A stretch of DNA of 64,000 bases, taken from positions 62,001 to 126,000 of the forward strand of contig JAJBSL010000002.1 of assembly GCA_020540725.1 (NCBI GenBank), written 5' to 3'. Below are positions 1 to 8,332 of this stretch, piece after piece (the first letter of the stretch is position 1; each line of letters begins with the position of its first letter). The notes beneath the pieces were generated by a model. It had not been told where the DNA came from, did not search any database, and saw only the letters and a list, made by a program, of their open reading frames with translations. The stretch is from Lachnospiraceae bacterium EP-SM-12S-S03 (GTDB lineage Bacteria; Bacillota; Clostridia; Lachnospirales; Lachnospiraceae). The translations under genes were made by a program, and so were the position numbers.

Positions 1-635
1 TAAAATTTCTTTCCGCAGATCGCTCCTCATACAGGACCTGCTACGATCATAGCAAAAATACCACAGAAAATACCTACCATAATTACCCATCCCAGGTCAA
101 CATTCAGCATGGTTGCCACAAGCACCGGTCCTGGTGTTGGCGGAATAAACGCATGTCCTACTGCAAGTCCCGCAAGCAGCGGAATAACATAGAAAAGCGA
201 AGATCTCTTTGTCTTTTTCGCAAGGGAAAATGCAAGTGGAATCAGAATAATGAGTCCTGCATCGAAGAACACCGGCATCGCAATTACAAGTCCTGTAATT
301 CCAAGTGCCCACGCTGCTTTCTGATCTCCGAATTTCTTCACCATGGTAACTGCAATACTCTGTGCTCCTCTGGAAACTTCCAATATCGCTCCAAACATAG
401 AACCCAAACCTACGAGAAGGGCAATGCCTTCCAACGTATTCCCAATTCCGTCATTGACGGCTTTCACTATATCTTCTAACGGCATACCTGCCATCAATCC
501 GATTGCAAGCGCACCAATCAAAATTGCCACCATCGCCTGCACATTGAATTTAATGATTAAAACCAACAATATCACAAGTCCTATCAAAGCAGCAATTACC
601 AGTCTTGTTGGATTTAAAGCTGTCGTCGCTTCCAT
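1..635 (-). pseudogene. gntP: GntP-family gluconate permease, interrupted by in-frame TGA and cut by window edge
   Basis: This is the N-terminal half of a GntP/Gnt-type permease that imports gluconate or a related sugar acid with protons. The start at 635 reads MEATTALNPTRLVIAA, followed by several hydrophobic membrane segments. A TGA at 27-29 ends the reading after 202 residues (about half the usual 430-450), directly after the motif AGPV. The same frame stays open behind it, reading GAICGKKF up to base 1, which fits a normal GntP continuation if the TGA replaced a TGG or CGA codon. It is the last gene of the ilvD/edd-eda-kdgK-gntP operon, 29 bases after kdgK. A nonsense mutation or a base error are the simple explanations; the rest of the gene lies outside the window. 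Confidence 0.75.
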
Positions 636-664
636 ATCTTATTCTCCTCTCGTATTCCTTTTCC

Positions 665-1762
665 TTATCTTTGTACCCTTGCTCCGGCACCGCCCATAAT
701 GGCTTCTACTTCTTTCTTGCTTGCCATCGTAGTATCGCCAGGTGTTGTCATTGCAAGGGCGCCGTGAGCCGCACCATAGTTTACTGCAAGTTCTGCATTT
801 TCTGATGACATCAGACCATAGATCAAACCAGATGCGAAAGAATCTCCGCCGCCTACACGGTCCATGATTTCCAGCCCCTTATAGTCTTTTGCTTTATAAA
901 TTTCTCCATCTGCCCAACAGATCGCGCTCCAGTCGTTGACCGTTGCAGTTTTCACTTCACGAAGCGTTGTTGCCACTGCCTTAAAATTCGGATATGTTTT
1001 TGCAGCCTCGTTGATCATCTTCTTATATCCGTCCAAATTCAGTTCTTTCAGGTTCTCATCATTTCCTTCAATTTCAAATCCGAGACATGCTGTGAAATCT
1101 TCTTCATTTCCGATCATTACATCCACATATTTTGCAATTTCTTTGTTTACTTCCTGCGCTTTTTCTTTTCCACCGATTGCACTCCACATAGACGGTCTGT
1201 AATTCAAATCATAAGAAACAATCGTTCCGTATTTCTTAGCAGTTTTGATCGCAGCAAGCACAGTTTCGCATGACTGCTCGGATAAGGCTGCGTAAATTCC
1301 GCCTGTATGCAGCCATCTCACACCAAGTTCTCCGAAAATATAATCAAAATCAAAATCCTCCGGTATGGCTTTTGAAATTGCTGTATTTGCTCTGTCCGAA
1401 CATCCTACTGCTCCACGGATTCCAAACCCTCTTTCTGTAAAGTTGATTCCGTTTCTGCAGATTCTTCCGATTCCATCTGTCGGCATCCATTTGATCAAAG
1501 ATGTATCTACACCGCCCTGCATAATGAAGTCCTCCATTAACATTCCCACTTCATTGTCTGCAAATGCTGTGATTACCGCTGTGTCCATTTTAAAACATTT
1601 ACGAAGTCCACGGATCACATTATATTCTCCGCCGCCTTCCCATGCACGGAAACTTCTTGCTGTACGAATTCTTCCCTCTCCCGGATCCAGGCGAAGCATA
1701 ACCTCTCCTAAAGATACCGCATCAAATTTGCATTCTTCCTTTGGTCTTAAATTCAGATTCAT
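665..1762 (-). CDS. kdgK: 2-dehydro-3-deoxygluconate kinase, PfkB family
   Basis: This protein phosphorylates 2-keto-3-deoxygluconate to KDPG with ATP, the middle step of the semi-phosphorylative Entner-Doudoroff pathway. It has the PfkB/ribokinase fold: an N-terminal substrate segment (SLGEVMLRLDP), and near the C-terminus the family signature DRVGGGDSFASG with the catalytic Asp and the anion-hole glycines. At 365 residues it is slightly longer than many KdgK proteins. I start it at 1762 (MNLNLRPKEE) because TGGAGGAAGAAT precedes this ATG, while the ATG at 1786 has no ribosome-binding site. It lies 33 bases after eda and 29 before the gntP start, so it is co-transcribed with both. Confidence 0.9.
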   Translation of the reverse strand: MNLNLRPKEECKFDAVSLGEVMLRLDPGEGRIRTARSFRAWEGGGEYNVIRGLRKCFKMDTAVITAFADNEVGMLMEDFIMQGGVDTSLIKWMPTDGIGRICRNGINFTERGFGIRGAVGCSDRANTAISKAIPEDFDFDYIFGELGVRWLHTGGIYAALSEQSCETVLAAIKTAKKYGTIVSYDLNYRPSMWSAIGGKEKAQEVNKEIAKYVDVMIGNEEDFTACLGFEIEGNDENLKELNLDGYKKMINEAAKTYPNFKAVATTLREVKTATVNDWSAICWADGEIYKAKDYKGLEIMDRVGGGDSFASGLIYGLMSSENAELAVNYGAAHGALAMTTPGDTTMASKKEVEAIMGGAGARVQR

Positions 1763-1795
1763 ATTCTTCCTCCACTTATTTATCATTCCAACTTC

Positions 1796-2434
1796 TTATT
1801 GTACGATTTCTTTTGCAAGAGCAACTACTTCTTTTGTCAACTCTCTGATTTTATCAAATTCTCCCGCTTTGATCAGATCCCCTTTCACCATCCAGCTTCC
1901 GCCACAGCAAAGAATCTTGTCGCAAGACAAATAGTCTTTTAAATTCTTGGCGCTGATTCCGCCTGTCGGCATGAATTTCACCATGGTGTATGGCGCTGCC
2001 ATGGCTTTGATCGTTGCCACTCCACCAAACTGTTCTGCCGGGAAGAATTTTACAACTTTCAAGTCTCTCTTTACTGCCTGTGCAACTTCAGATGGTGTGA
2101 TGCATCCTGGAAATACCGGAATCTCTTTTTCCAGACAGTAGTCCACGATCTCCGGATCAAATCCCGGACTTACAATAAATTTAGCGCCTGCTTTTACTGC
2201 GCGATCCACTTGCTCGATTGTCAATACCGTTCCGGCTCCAACGAGCATGTCCGGGTATTTTTCTGCCATAAGACGGATAGATTCTTCCGCAGCATCTGTT
2301 CGGAATGTGACTTCCGCGCATGGAAGCCCGCCTTCTACCAACGCATCTGCAAGTGGCAGCGCATCTTTCGCATCATTTAACACAACAACCGGTACTACTA
2401 AAGCTTCACGAAACTGTTCTTCTATTGTTTTCAT
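1796..2434 (-). CDS. eda: KHG/KDPG aldolase
   Basis: This is a class I aldolase that cleaves KDPG to pyruvate and glyceraldehyde-3-phosphate. Family landmarks are in order: AEVTFRTDAA with the catalytic Glu, VGAGTVLT, FIVSPGFD, PGCITPSEV, KFFPAEQFGG with the Schiff-base Lys, and FMPTGGIS for phosphate binding. At 212 residues it has the usual length. The frame is open further upstream, but I use the ATG at 2434 (MKTIEEQFREAL) because homologues begin there and AAAGGA lies about 11 bases before it. It follows the dehydratase by 29 bases and precedes kdgK by 33 bases, in one operon. Confidence 0.92.
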   Translation of the reverse strand: MKTIEEQFREALVVPVVVLNDAKDALPLADALVEGGLPCAEVTFRTDAAEESIRLMAEKYPDMLVGAGTVLTIEQVDRAVKAGAKFIVSPGFDPEIVDYCLEKEIPVFPGCITPSEVAQAVKRDLKVVKFFPAEQFGGVATIKAMAAPYTMVKFMPTGGISAKNLKDYLSCDKILCCGGSWMVKGDLIKAGEFDKIRELTKEVVALAKEIVQ

Positions 2435-2463
2435 TTTCTTACATTCCTTTCTTCTTTCTGCGC

Positions 2464-4185
2464 TTATTCCATGTATCCGCCTTTCATTGGAGAAACGGCA
2501 TGTTCTGAGTAAATTTTCAATACGCCTTTTGTATACTTCTGTGGTTTCGGTTGCCATGCTTTTCTACGTTCCTCCAGCACTTTTGCAACCTCTTCTTCCG
2601 GAAGCTCTTTCCCGTCAATTCCTACGATTGCGAGGATTCTTTCCGGAATATCAATCTTGATAAGATCCCCTTCTTCTACAAGTGCGATCGGTCCTCCGTC
2701 TGCTGCTTCCGGTGATACATGTCCGATGGCAGGTCCTTTGGATGCTCCGGAAAATCTTCCGTCTGTGATCAAAGCAATGGATTTTCCAAGCTCTGGATCT
2801 GAAGAGATAGCTTCTGTTGTGTAGAACATTTCCGGCATTCCAGAACCTTTCGGTCCTTCATATCGGATAAATACTGCCTCTCCCGGATGTACATCGTGAG
2901 ATAAAATAGCTGCAATCGCATCTTCTTCACAGTCAAATGGTCTTGCTTTTAATACGGCTTTAAACATTTCTTTCGGAACTGCGGAATGTTTCACTACAGA
3001 GCCTTCCGGTGCAAGATTTCCTCTCAAGATTGCAACTGTTCCATCCTTTCCGATTGGATCATTATATGGACGAATCACATCAGTACGCTTGATTCCCCAT
3101 TTTTTCAAGTAACTTTCACATTTTTCGTAAAATCCGTTTTTCTTTAGTTCTTCTAAGTTTTCTCCCAATGTCTTACCTGTCACTGTCAGTACATCTAAGT
3201 GAAGGCTGTCTTTGATTTCTTCCATAACCGCAGGAACACCACCTGCGTAATAGAAGAACTGTGCCGGCCATTTCCCCGCCGGGCGAATGTCGAGAAGATA
3301 GTGTGCACCTCTGTGCATTCTGTCAAATGTATCAGAATCCAGTTCCAATCCTAATTCATGTGCCATCGCCGGAATATGAAGTAAGGAATTTGTAGAACCC
3401 GAAATCGCGGCATGCACCATGATCGCATTTTCAAATGCTTTCATTGTTACGATATCACTTGCTTTGATACCTTTCTTTGCAAGTTCAACAATCTGTTTCC
3501 CTGCTTTGTACGCCATTTCTTTCAAATCGTTGCATGTAGCCGGCATCAGTGCCGAACCAGGAAGCATCAGCCCCAAAGCTTCTGCCATGATCTGCATTGT
3601 GGATGCTGTTCCCATGAATGAACATGCTCCGCAGGATGGACATGCATGGTGTTTGTAATATGTAAGCTTCTCTTCTGTTATCTCTCCTCTCTGACACATC
3701 GCAGAGTAAGCACCGATCTGCTCCAGTGTCAAAAGATCCGGTCCCGCTTCCATCACACCTCCGGTAATCACGATAGATGGCATATTCAGTCTCGCGATTC
3801 CCATCAGACATGCAGGTACAGATTTATCACAACTTGCAATAAAGACACCCCCATCAAATCCTGTAGAATTTCCGTGGATTTCAATCATGTTTGCAATCAT
3901 TTCTCTATGTACAAGAGAAAAATTAATTCCATCATGTCCCTGAGCAATTCCATCACAAATATCTGTTGTAAAATATCTGGCTCCTCTTGCTCCCGCGTCC
4001 TGGATTCCCTTCATAGCTTCCTCTACAAACCAATCCAAATGCGCGCTTCCCGGATGGCTGTCTCCAAATGTACTTTCTACCATAATCTGAGGCTTATCCA
4101 AATCCTCCACAGTCCATCCCATACCAATCTTTAGCGGATCATTTTCTGGTGCAAGCTTTCTTACTCTCTGACTATTGAGTTCCAT
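2464..4185 (-). CDS. IlvD/Edd family dehydratase, probable sugar-acid (gluconate) dehydratase
   Basis: This is a 573-residue iron-sulfur dehydratase of the dihydroxy-acid/6-phosphogluconate dehydratase family. Cluster and active-site landmarks are TTDICDGIAQGHDGI, ASCDKS and CPSCGACSFMGTAST, followed by the C-terminal swivel domain with GRFSGASKGPAIGHVSPEA. True IlvD makes branched-chain amino acids, and true Edd acts on 6-phosphogluconate. Here the gene leads an operon with an aldolase, a KDG kinase and a gluconate-type permease, which argues for dehydration of an unphosphorylated aldonic acid to 2-keto-3-deoxygluconate. The exact substrate (gluconate, galactonate or xylonate) cannot be read from the sequence. 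It is the first gene of the operon, after a 360-base regulatory gap. Confidence 0.85.
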   Translation of the reverse strand: MELNSQRVRKLAPENDPLKIGMGWTVEDLDKPQIMVESTFGDSHPGSAHLDWFVEEAMKGIQDAGARGARYFTTDICDGIAQGHDGINFSLVHREMIANMIEIHGNSTGFDGGVFIASCDKSVPACLMGIARLNMPSIVITGGVMEAGPDLLTLEQIGAYSAMCQRGEITEEKLTYYKHHACPSCGACSFMGTASTMQIMAEALGLMLPGSALMPATCNDLKEMAYKAGKQIVELAKKGIKASDIVTMKAFENAIMVHAAISGSTNSLLHIPAMAHELGLELDSDTFDRMHRGAHYLLDIRPAGKWPAQFFYYAGGVPAVMEEIKDSLHLDVLTVTGKTLGENLEELKKNGFYEKCESYLKKWGIKRTDVIRPYNDPIGKDGTVAILRGNLAPEGSVVKHSAVPKEMFKAVLKARPFDCEEDAIAAILSHDVHPGEAVFIRYEGPKGSGMPEMFYTTEAISSDPELGKSIALITDGRFSGASKGPAIGHVSPEAADGGPIALVEEGDLIKIDIPERILAIVGIDGKELPEEEVAKVLEERRKAWQPKPQKYTKGVLKIYSEHAVSPMKGGYME

Positions 4186-4227
4186 AACACTTCTCCTTTA
4201 CTTCTTAAATACATCTCTTATCCAAAT

Positions 4228-4428
4228 TCATCAGACATCTTATGTATTTTATGCTATCATTATTCTACTTTCCTTTCAAGTCATCAGATATATATTCTAC
4301 TTTTTGCTGATTCACCCTCCTACTCAATTGTATATTTTTCACAAATTCAAGTGTATTCTATAGATTTTCCATGAATTTTATATTGTTTTTACGCGCATAC
4401 AATCTTTTCAGTCTTCAAAATCATCAGA
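4228..4428. promoter_or_regulatory. Leader of the sugar-acid operon with three TCATCAGA boxes
   Basis: The 360-base gap between the dehydratase and the GntR regulator holds no gene. The octamer TCATCAGA occurs three times in the same orientation, at 4228-4235, 4281-4288 and 4421-4428, the last two continued by T. Repeated short boxes upstream of an operon that has a FadR-type regulator as neighbour suggest operator sites for that regulator. Binding is inferred, not shown. Confidence 0.45.
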
Positions 4429-4502
4429 TGTATTTTGCCTTTTTCGGAAATTTTTCCTATTATTTTCCATTTCAAAAAGATTGCACCTCTCCTACATTAC
4501 AA

Positions 4503-4532
4503 AAAGAGATTACGCATTTGCGCAATCTCTTT
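4503..4532 (-). terminator. Rho-independent terminator after gntR
   Basis: The arms AAAGAGATTACGC and GCGCAATCTCTTT pair almost perfectly around a four-base loop. On the minus strand the hairpin is followed by a T-rich run. It lies 15 bases after the stop of the GntR regulator and separates it from the sugar-acid operon. Confidence 0.85.
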
Positions 4533-4546
4533 CTATCTTCTATATT

Positions 4547-5251
4547 TTACGATTCATCTTTCATCTTCTTAATCAATGTACGATTATAGGTCATATGCAT
4601 CATCATTGCTGCCCTTGCTCCCACCGGATCATGATCCGCAATGGCTTCCACTACTGCTCTATGTGTGGCAATGCTCTCTTCTTTCAATAATTTATGAGTC
4701 ACATTTACGAACATAAGAACTGCCGTATCAATCATCGGAATCAGTTGTTCCACAACTTTATTCTTCGAACACTCTGCAACGCAAGTGTGAAACTGGATAT
4801 CATCATGAATATAATCTTCATCATTTCGGATTTTTCTTTCCGTAATATCACAAATTTCCCGTAATTTCTTAATATCTTCCTCCGTAGCATTCAGCGCTGC
4901 CATTTCTGCAATTCCCGGTTCCAATATCATCCTCAAATTCACCAAATCAAGAGCAAGGGACATTTTATCCCCCAATCCCTGCAATCCCAAAGGATCAAGT
5001 TCCGGCGGTGTAGTACTGATCACATAAGTCCCGGATCCTTGGCGAACTTCCAAAATACCTTTCGATACAAGAAGCTTTACCGCTTCACGGATCGTACTTC
5101 TTCCAACTCCAAAACGTTCTCCTAGCTCAAACTCATTTGGAAGTTTTGTTCCAATTTCAAGAGGCGTCTGAATAATATACTGCAGAATCCGTTCCTCAAT
5201 CTCCTCCGCAAGAAGTTTACTTTTGATATTTGATAAGCCCTTCATCCCCAT
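4547..5251 (-). CDS. GntR/FadR-family transcriptional regulator
   Basis: This is a transcription factor with an N-terminal winged helix (about residues 8-75; core RFGVGRSTIREAVKLL and KGILEVRQGSGTYV) and a C-terminal all-helical FCD effector domain (about 85-225, starting LVNLRMILEPGIAEMAA). FCD regulators usually sense sugar acids or other carboxylates, which fits the adjacent Entner-Doudoroff operon. The start is ambiguous: ATGs occur at 5266, 5251 and 5245. I use 5251, one base after the uridine kinase stop, which suggests translational coupling. It is transcribed last in the peptidase-udk operon. The TCATCAGA boxes downstream are candidate targets. Confidence 0.85.
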   Translation of the reverse strand: MGMKGLSNIKSKLLAEEIEERILQYIIQTPLEIGTKLPNEFELGERFGVGRSTIREAVKLLVSKGILEVRQGSGTYVISTTPPELDPLGLQGLGDKMSLALDLVNLRMILEPGIAEMAALNATEEDIKKLREICDITERKIRNDEDYIHDDIQFHTCVAECSKNKVVEQLIPMIDTAVLMFVNVTHKLLKEESIATHRAVVEAIADHDPVGARAAMMMHMTYNRTLIKKMKDES

Positions 5252-5252
5252 C

Positions 5253-5870
5253 CTATTCTTCACCATCCAAAATTTTCTGAATTGTGTTTTTCACAAGAGT
5301 AAATGCAATGGGATTCATTCCACTATTGATCACAATATCTGCCATACTTCTTGTCGGCTCCACATAAAGATAATGCATCGGCTTCACAGTCGTTAAATAC
5401 TGCTGCATCACGCCTTCAATATCTCTTCCCCGTTCTTTTACATCACGCAGAATTCTCCTTAAAATACGTTCATCCGCATCCGCTTCCACATAAACCTTGA
5501 TATCCATCAAATCCCGAAGTCTCTCATCCGCCAACACAAGAATTCCTTCCAACAGGATAACACGTTTTGGCTCCACACGCTGTACTTTTTCAGAGCGGTT
5601 ATGCTTTGTATAATCATATACCGGACAATCAATAGCTTTTCCGTCCTTCAGTTCTCTCAATTGTTTTACCAAAAGCTCCGTCTCCATAGCATCCGGATGA
5701 TCATAATTGACTTTTTTCCTCTCTTCAAAGCTCATGTCACTTTGATCCCTGTAGTAGTTGTCATGGTACAACACCGCCACATCATCCTTGAACTCTTCTT
5801 TTAACTTCTTTGTAAATGTAGATTTTCCAGATCCGGTTCCACCCGCAATTCCAATAATAATACTTTTCAC
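5253..5870 (-). CDS. udk: Uridine kinase
   Basis: Udk phosphorylates uridine and cytidine to UMP and CMP for pyrimidine salvage. The 205-residue protein opens with the P-loop GGTGSGKST (residues about 9-17) and carries the family motifs YHDNYYRDQSD and the nucleoside-binding DHPDAMET. The later DVKERGRDIEGVMQQY segment is also typical of the family. Length is close to the usual 205-215. It starts 26 bases after the M18 peptidase stop and nearly touches the GntR start, so the three genes form one transcription unit. Confidence 0.92.
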   Translation of the reverse strand: MKSIIIGIAGGTGSGKSTFTKKLKEEFKDDVAVLYHDNYYRDQSDMSFEERKKVNYDHPDAMETELLVKQLRELKDGKAIDCPVYDYTKHNRSEKVQRVEPKRVILLEGILVLADERLRDLMDIKVYVEADADERILRRILRDVKERGRDIEGVMQQYLTTVKPMHYLYVEPTRSMADIVINSGMNPIAFTLVKNTIQKILDGEE

Positions 5871-5896
5871 TTTTCGCTCTTTCCTCCGTTTTCGAT

Positions 5897-7210
5897 CTAT
5901 TTCTCCACGTAATAATTTCCGCTTCCATCTGCAACAATAGCAGAACTATAAAACTCTTTTGCAGATTCAATCATATAATACGTGTCTTTCACACCACATG
6001 TCTCATAAGAAGAATGCATTGCAAGCTGTGGAATTCCGATATCGACCGTATTCAATGCAACCTGATTGTTGGAAATATTTCCAAGTGTGGACCCCCCTCG
6101 CATATCAGAACGATTTACAAATGTCTGATAAGGAACCTTAGCTTTGTCGCACAGACTCTTGAAAATTGCTGCGGACACACCGTCTGTCGTATATAACTGG
6201 TTTCCATTATACTTAATTACCACGCCCTTGTTCAAGTATGGACGATTCGTCGGATCTGTCTTGTCTGCATAATTCGGGTGAACAGCATGTGCATTATCTG
6301 CTGAAATCATAAAACTGGAAGCAAGTGCTCTTATATAATCTTCCTCTGTTCTTCCGATCCCTCGATTGATTCTCATCAATACATCTTTCAAAAAGGTAGA
6401 TGCTGCACCTTGTTTCGTACCGCTTCCTACTTCTTCATTATCCGATACAAAATGTACCGGCACAGCATTGTCATTCTCACTCGCCAAAAATGCTTTCAAA
6501 GAAGCGAACGCACACTGTGTATCATCTAATTTTGGAGAAGATACAAATTCTTCTTCTGCTCCCCAGATTGTTCCCGGCATCCGATTATACAAATATAAAT
6601 CGTTTCCAAGAATATCCTCTTCTTTCACGCCGGCGCTTTCTGCAATGATTTGCATCAGTTTTCCTTTCGCATCGCCGCCTCCGAAAAGCGGAAGCATATC
6701 TACTTGTGCATTATATTTGTATCCTTCATTTGCTTCGCGATTCATATGAATGGCAAGATTTGGAATCATCACAAGATCCCGGTCTACATGCACAAGCTTT
6801 GTCACGATTTTTCCCTCTTCTTTGACAAGCAATCTTCCCGCAATCGAAAGCGGACGATCGAACCACGGGGCACACAACATGCCTCCATATTTCTCCACGT
6901 TCAATTTTACATACTGGTTTTCCACACACATTTCCGCATTCTCTTTTAACTTAAATGTAGGAAAATCACTATGGCTTGCCATAATGTTAAATCCGGTAAA
7001 TTCCTTCTTCGGAATTGTAAATGCAATCATGGAAGACTCATTGCGAGCCACATAATATTTCCCGCCTTCTACAAGATTCCATTTTTCCCCTTCATAAAGT
7101 TCCGAAAAACCGTTCTTCTTCAGTTCCTCCTTCATATTGTAAATCAAATGAAAACTACTGTAACTTTTATTGATAAAGTCCAACAATTCTTTTGCTACTT
7201 CCCTAAACAT
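5897..7210 (-). CDS. M18 family aminopeptidase
   Basis: This is a cytosolic di-zinc aminopeptidase of family M18 (ApeB/aspartyl aminopeptidase type) that trims N-terminal residues from peptides. Metal and catalytic landmarks are ASHSDFPTFKLK (His and Asp), SPKLDDTQCAFA, SDNEEVGSGTKQGA (the Glu-Glu pair), SADNAHAVHPNY and the C-terminal HSSYETCGVKD. Length, 437 residues, is normal. The codon at 7216 is also ATG, but GGGAGG abuts it directly. The same GGGAGG sits six bases before the ATG at 7210, so I choose 7210. Confidence 0.9.
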   Translation of the reverse strand: MFREVAKELLDFINKSYSSFHLIYNMKEELKKNGFSELYEGEKWNLVEGGKYYVARNESSMIAFTIPKKEFTGFNIMASHSDFPTFKLKENAEMCVENQYVKLNVEKYGGMLCAPWFDRPLSIAGRLLVKEEGKIVTKLVHVDRDLVMIPNLAIHMNREANEGYKYNAQVDMLPLFGGGDAKGKLMQIIAESAGVKEEDILGNDLYLYNRMPGTIWGAEEEFVSSPKLDDTQCAFASLKAFLASENDNAVPVHFVSDNEEVGSGTKQGAASTFLKDVLMRINRGIGRTEEDYIRALASSFMISADNAHAVHPNYADKTDPTNRPYLNKGVVIKYNGNQLYTTDGVSAAIFKSLCDKAKVPYQTFVNRSDMRGGSTLGNISNNQVALNTVDIGIPQLAMHSSYETCGVKDTYYMIESAKEFYSSAIVADGSGNYYVEK

Positions 7211-7265
7211 AGCCATCCTCCCTGTGTTTATTTTCTCTTATTATAACAGTATTTTTCATTTTTTT

Positions 7266-8309
7266 CTACAAATCATCTACCAACGCACTGCTTTTCGCAT
7301 ACGCTGTACTTCTCGCTTCAAAAAAATCAGTTTTAATTTGATTCGCATTCGAGTACTGACTAACCCATTTCATACTATCCGGCTCAGATATGTGTTCTTC
7401 ATAAATCGGAGCAAACCCAAGATTGCTGCAACGAAGATTTCCCAGATATTGAATATAATCCGTAATCATATCTTTGCTCAATCCTTGTACATTATCACCG
7501 ATTGCATAATGTCCCCATTTTATTTCCTGCTCACAACCTTCTTTAATCATCCTTCGATAGCGGTTAACATCCTCCTCCCGAAACAATTCCGGTTCTTCTT
7601 TTTTTAATTCCAGCAAAATATTACGAAACAACCACAAATGCGTGTTTTCATCACGATTGATATAACGAATCTCCTGAACAGATCCCGGCATCAGGCGATT
7701 CCTTCCCAGGTTATAGAAAAACATAAAACCGCTATAAAAATAGATTCCCTCCAGAATATAATTTGCCACAATCGTATTTACAAGCATTCTCGTACTTTTT
7801 TCTTCCTGAAATTCATTGTAAAGATTTCCGATAAATTCATTCCGTTTCAGAAGATGTTCATCCTCTTTCCACTGGTACAATACCGCATTCCTTTCCTGCG
7901 GTTCACAGATTGTATCCAGCATATAACTGTAACTTTGACTATGCACCGCTTCTTGAAATGCCTGAATGGATAGACACAGATTGACTTCATTCGCTGTAAT
8001 GTATTCACTGATATTCGGAAGATTCGCAGTCTGGATACTATCCAGAAAAATCAAAAACGATAAAATCTTGTCATAAGCCCGTCTTTCCGGTAATGGTAAA
8101 TTTTTATAATCTTTTATATCTACTCCCAGATTGATTTCTTCCGGAATCCAAAAGTTATTCATAGCCTGACGATACCAGTCACTCACCCATCCATATTTCA
8201 TATTGTTAAAATCATTCAGATTTGTTGTATTTCCTCCAATGATCTTTCTTCGTTGTACATCCACATCTCCTTTCGGATTAAAAAGTGGTCTTTTTTTCAA
8301 ACTATCCAT
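7266..8309 (-). CDS. nrdB: Class I ribonucleotide reductase, beta subunit
   Basis: NrdB holds the dimetal centre and radical needed by NrdA to reduce ribonucleotides. Metal ligands can be read in order: Asp in FLDSIQTANLPN, Glu and His in EAVHSQSYSY, Glu in ILEGIYFYSGF, and Glu/His in NRDENTHLW. The first Tyr of HSQSYSY aligns with the radical Tyr122 of Escherichia coli NrdB. I start at 8309 (MDSLKKRPLF); the ATG at 8345 would read a Lys-rich stretch that is really the GGGAAAG ribosome-binding site. Its start lies 23 bases after the nrdA stop. No nrdI or nrdH is nearby, which argues against class Ib. Confidence 0.9.
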   Translation of the reverse strand: MDSLKKRPLFNPKGDVDVQRRKIIGGNTTNLNDFNNMKYGWVSDWYRQAMNNFWIPEEINLGVDIKDYKNLPLPERRAYDKILSFLIFLDSIQTANLPNISEYITANEVNLCLSIQAFQEAVHSQSYSYMLDTICEPQERNAVLYQWKEDEHLLKRNEFIGNLYNEFQEEKSTRMLVNTIVANYILEGIYFYSGFMFFYNLGRNRLMPGSVQEIRYINRDENTHLWLFRNILLELKKEEPELFREEDVNRYRRMIKEGCEQEIKWGHYAIGDNVQGLSKDMITDYIQYLGNLRCSNLGFAPIYEEHISEPDSMKWVSQYSNANQIKTDFFEARSTAYAKSSALVDDL

Positions 8310-8332
8310 CTTTTTCTTTCCCTTCTTCTTTT

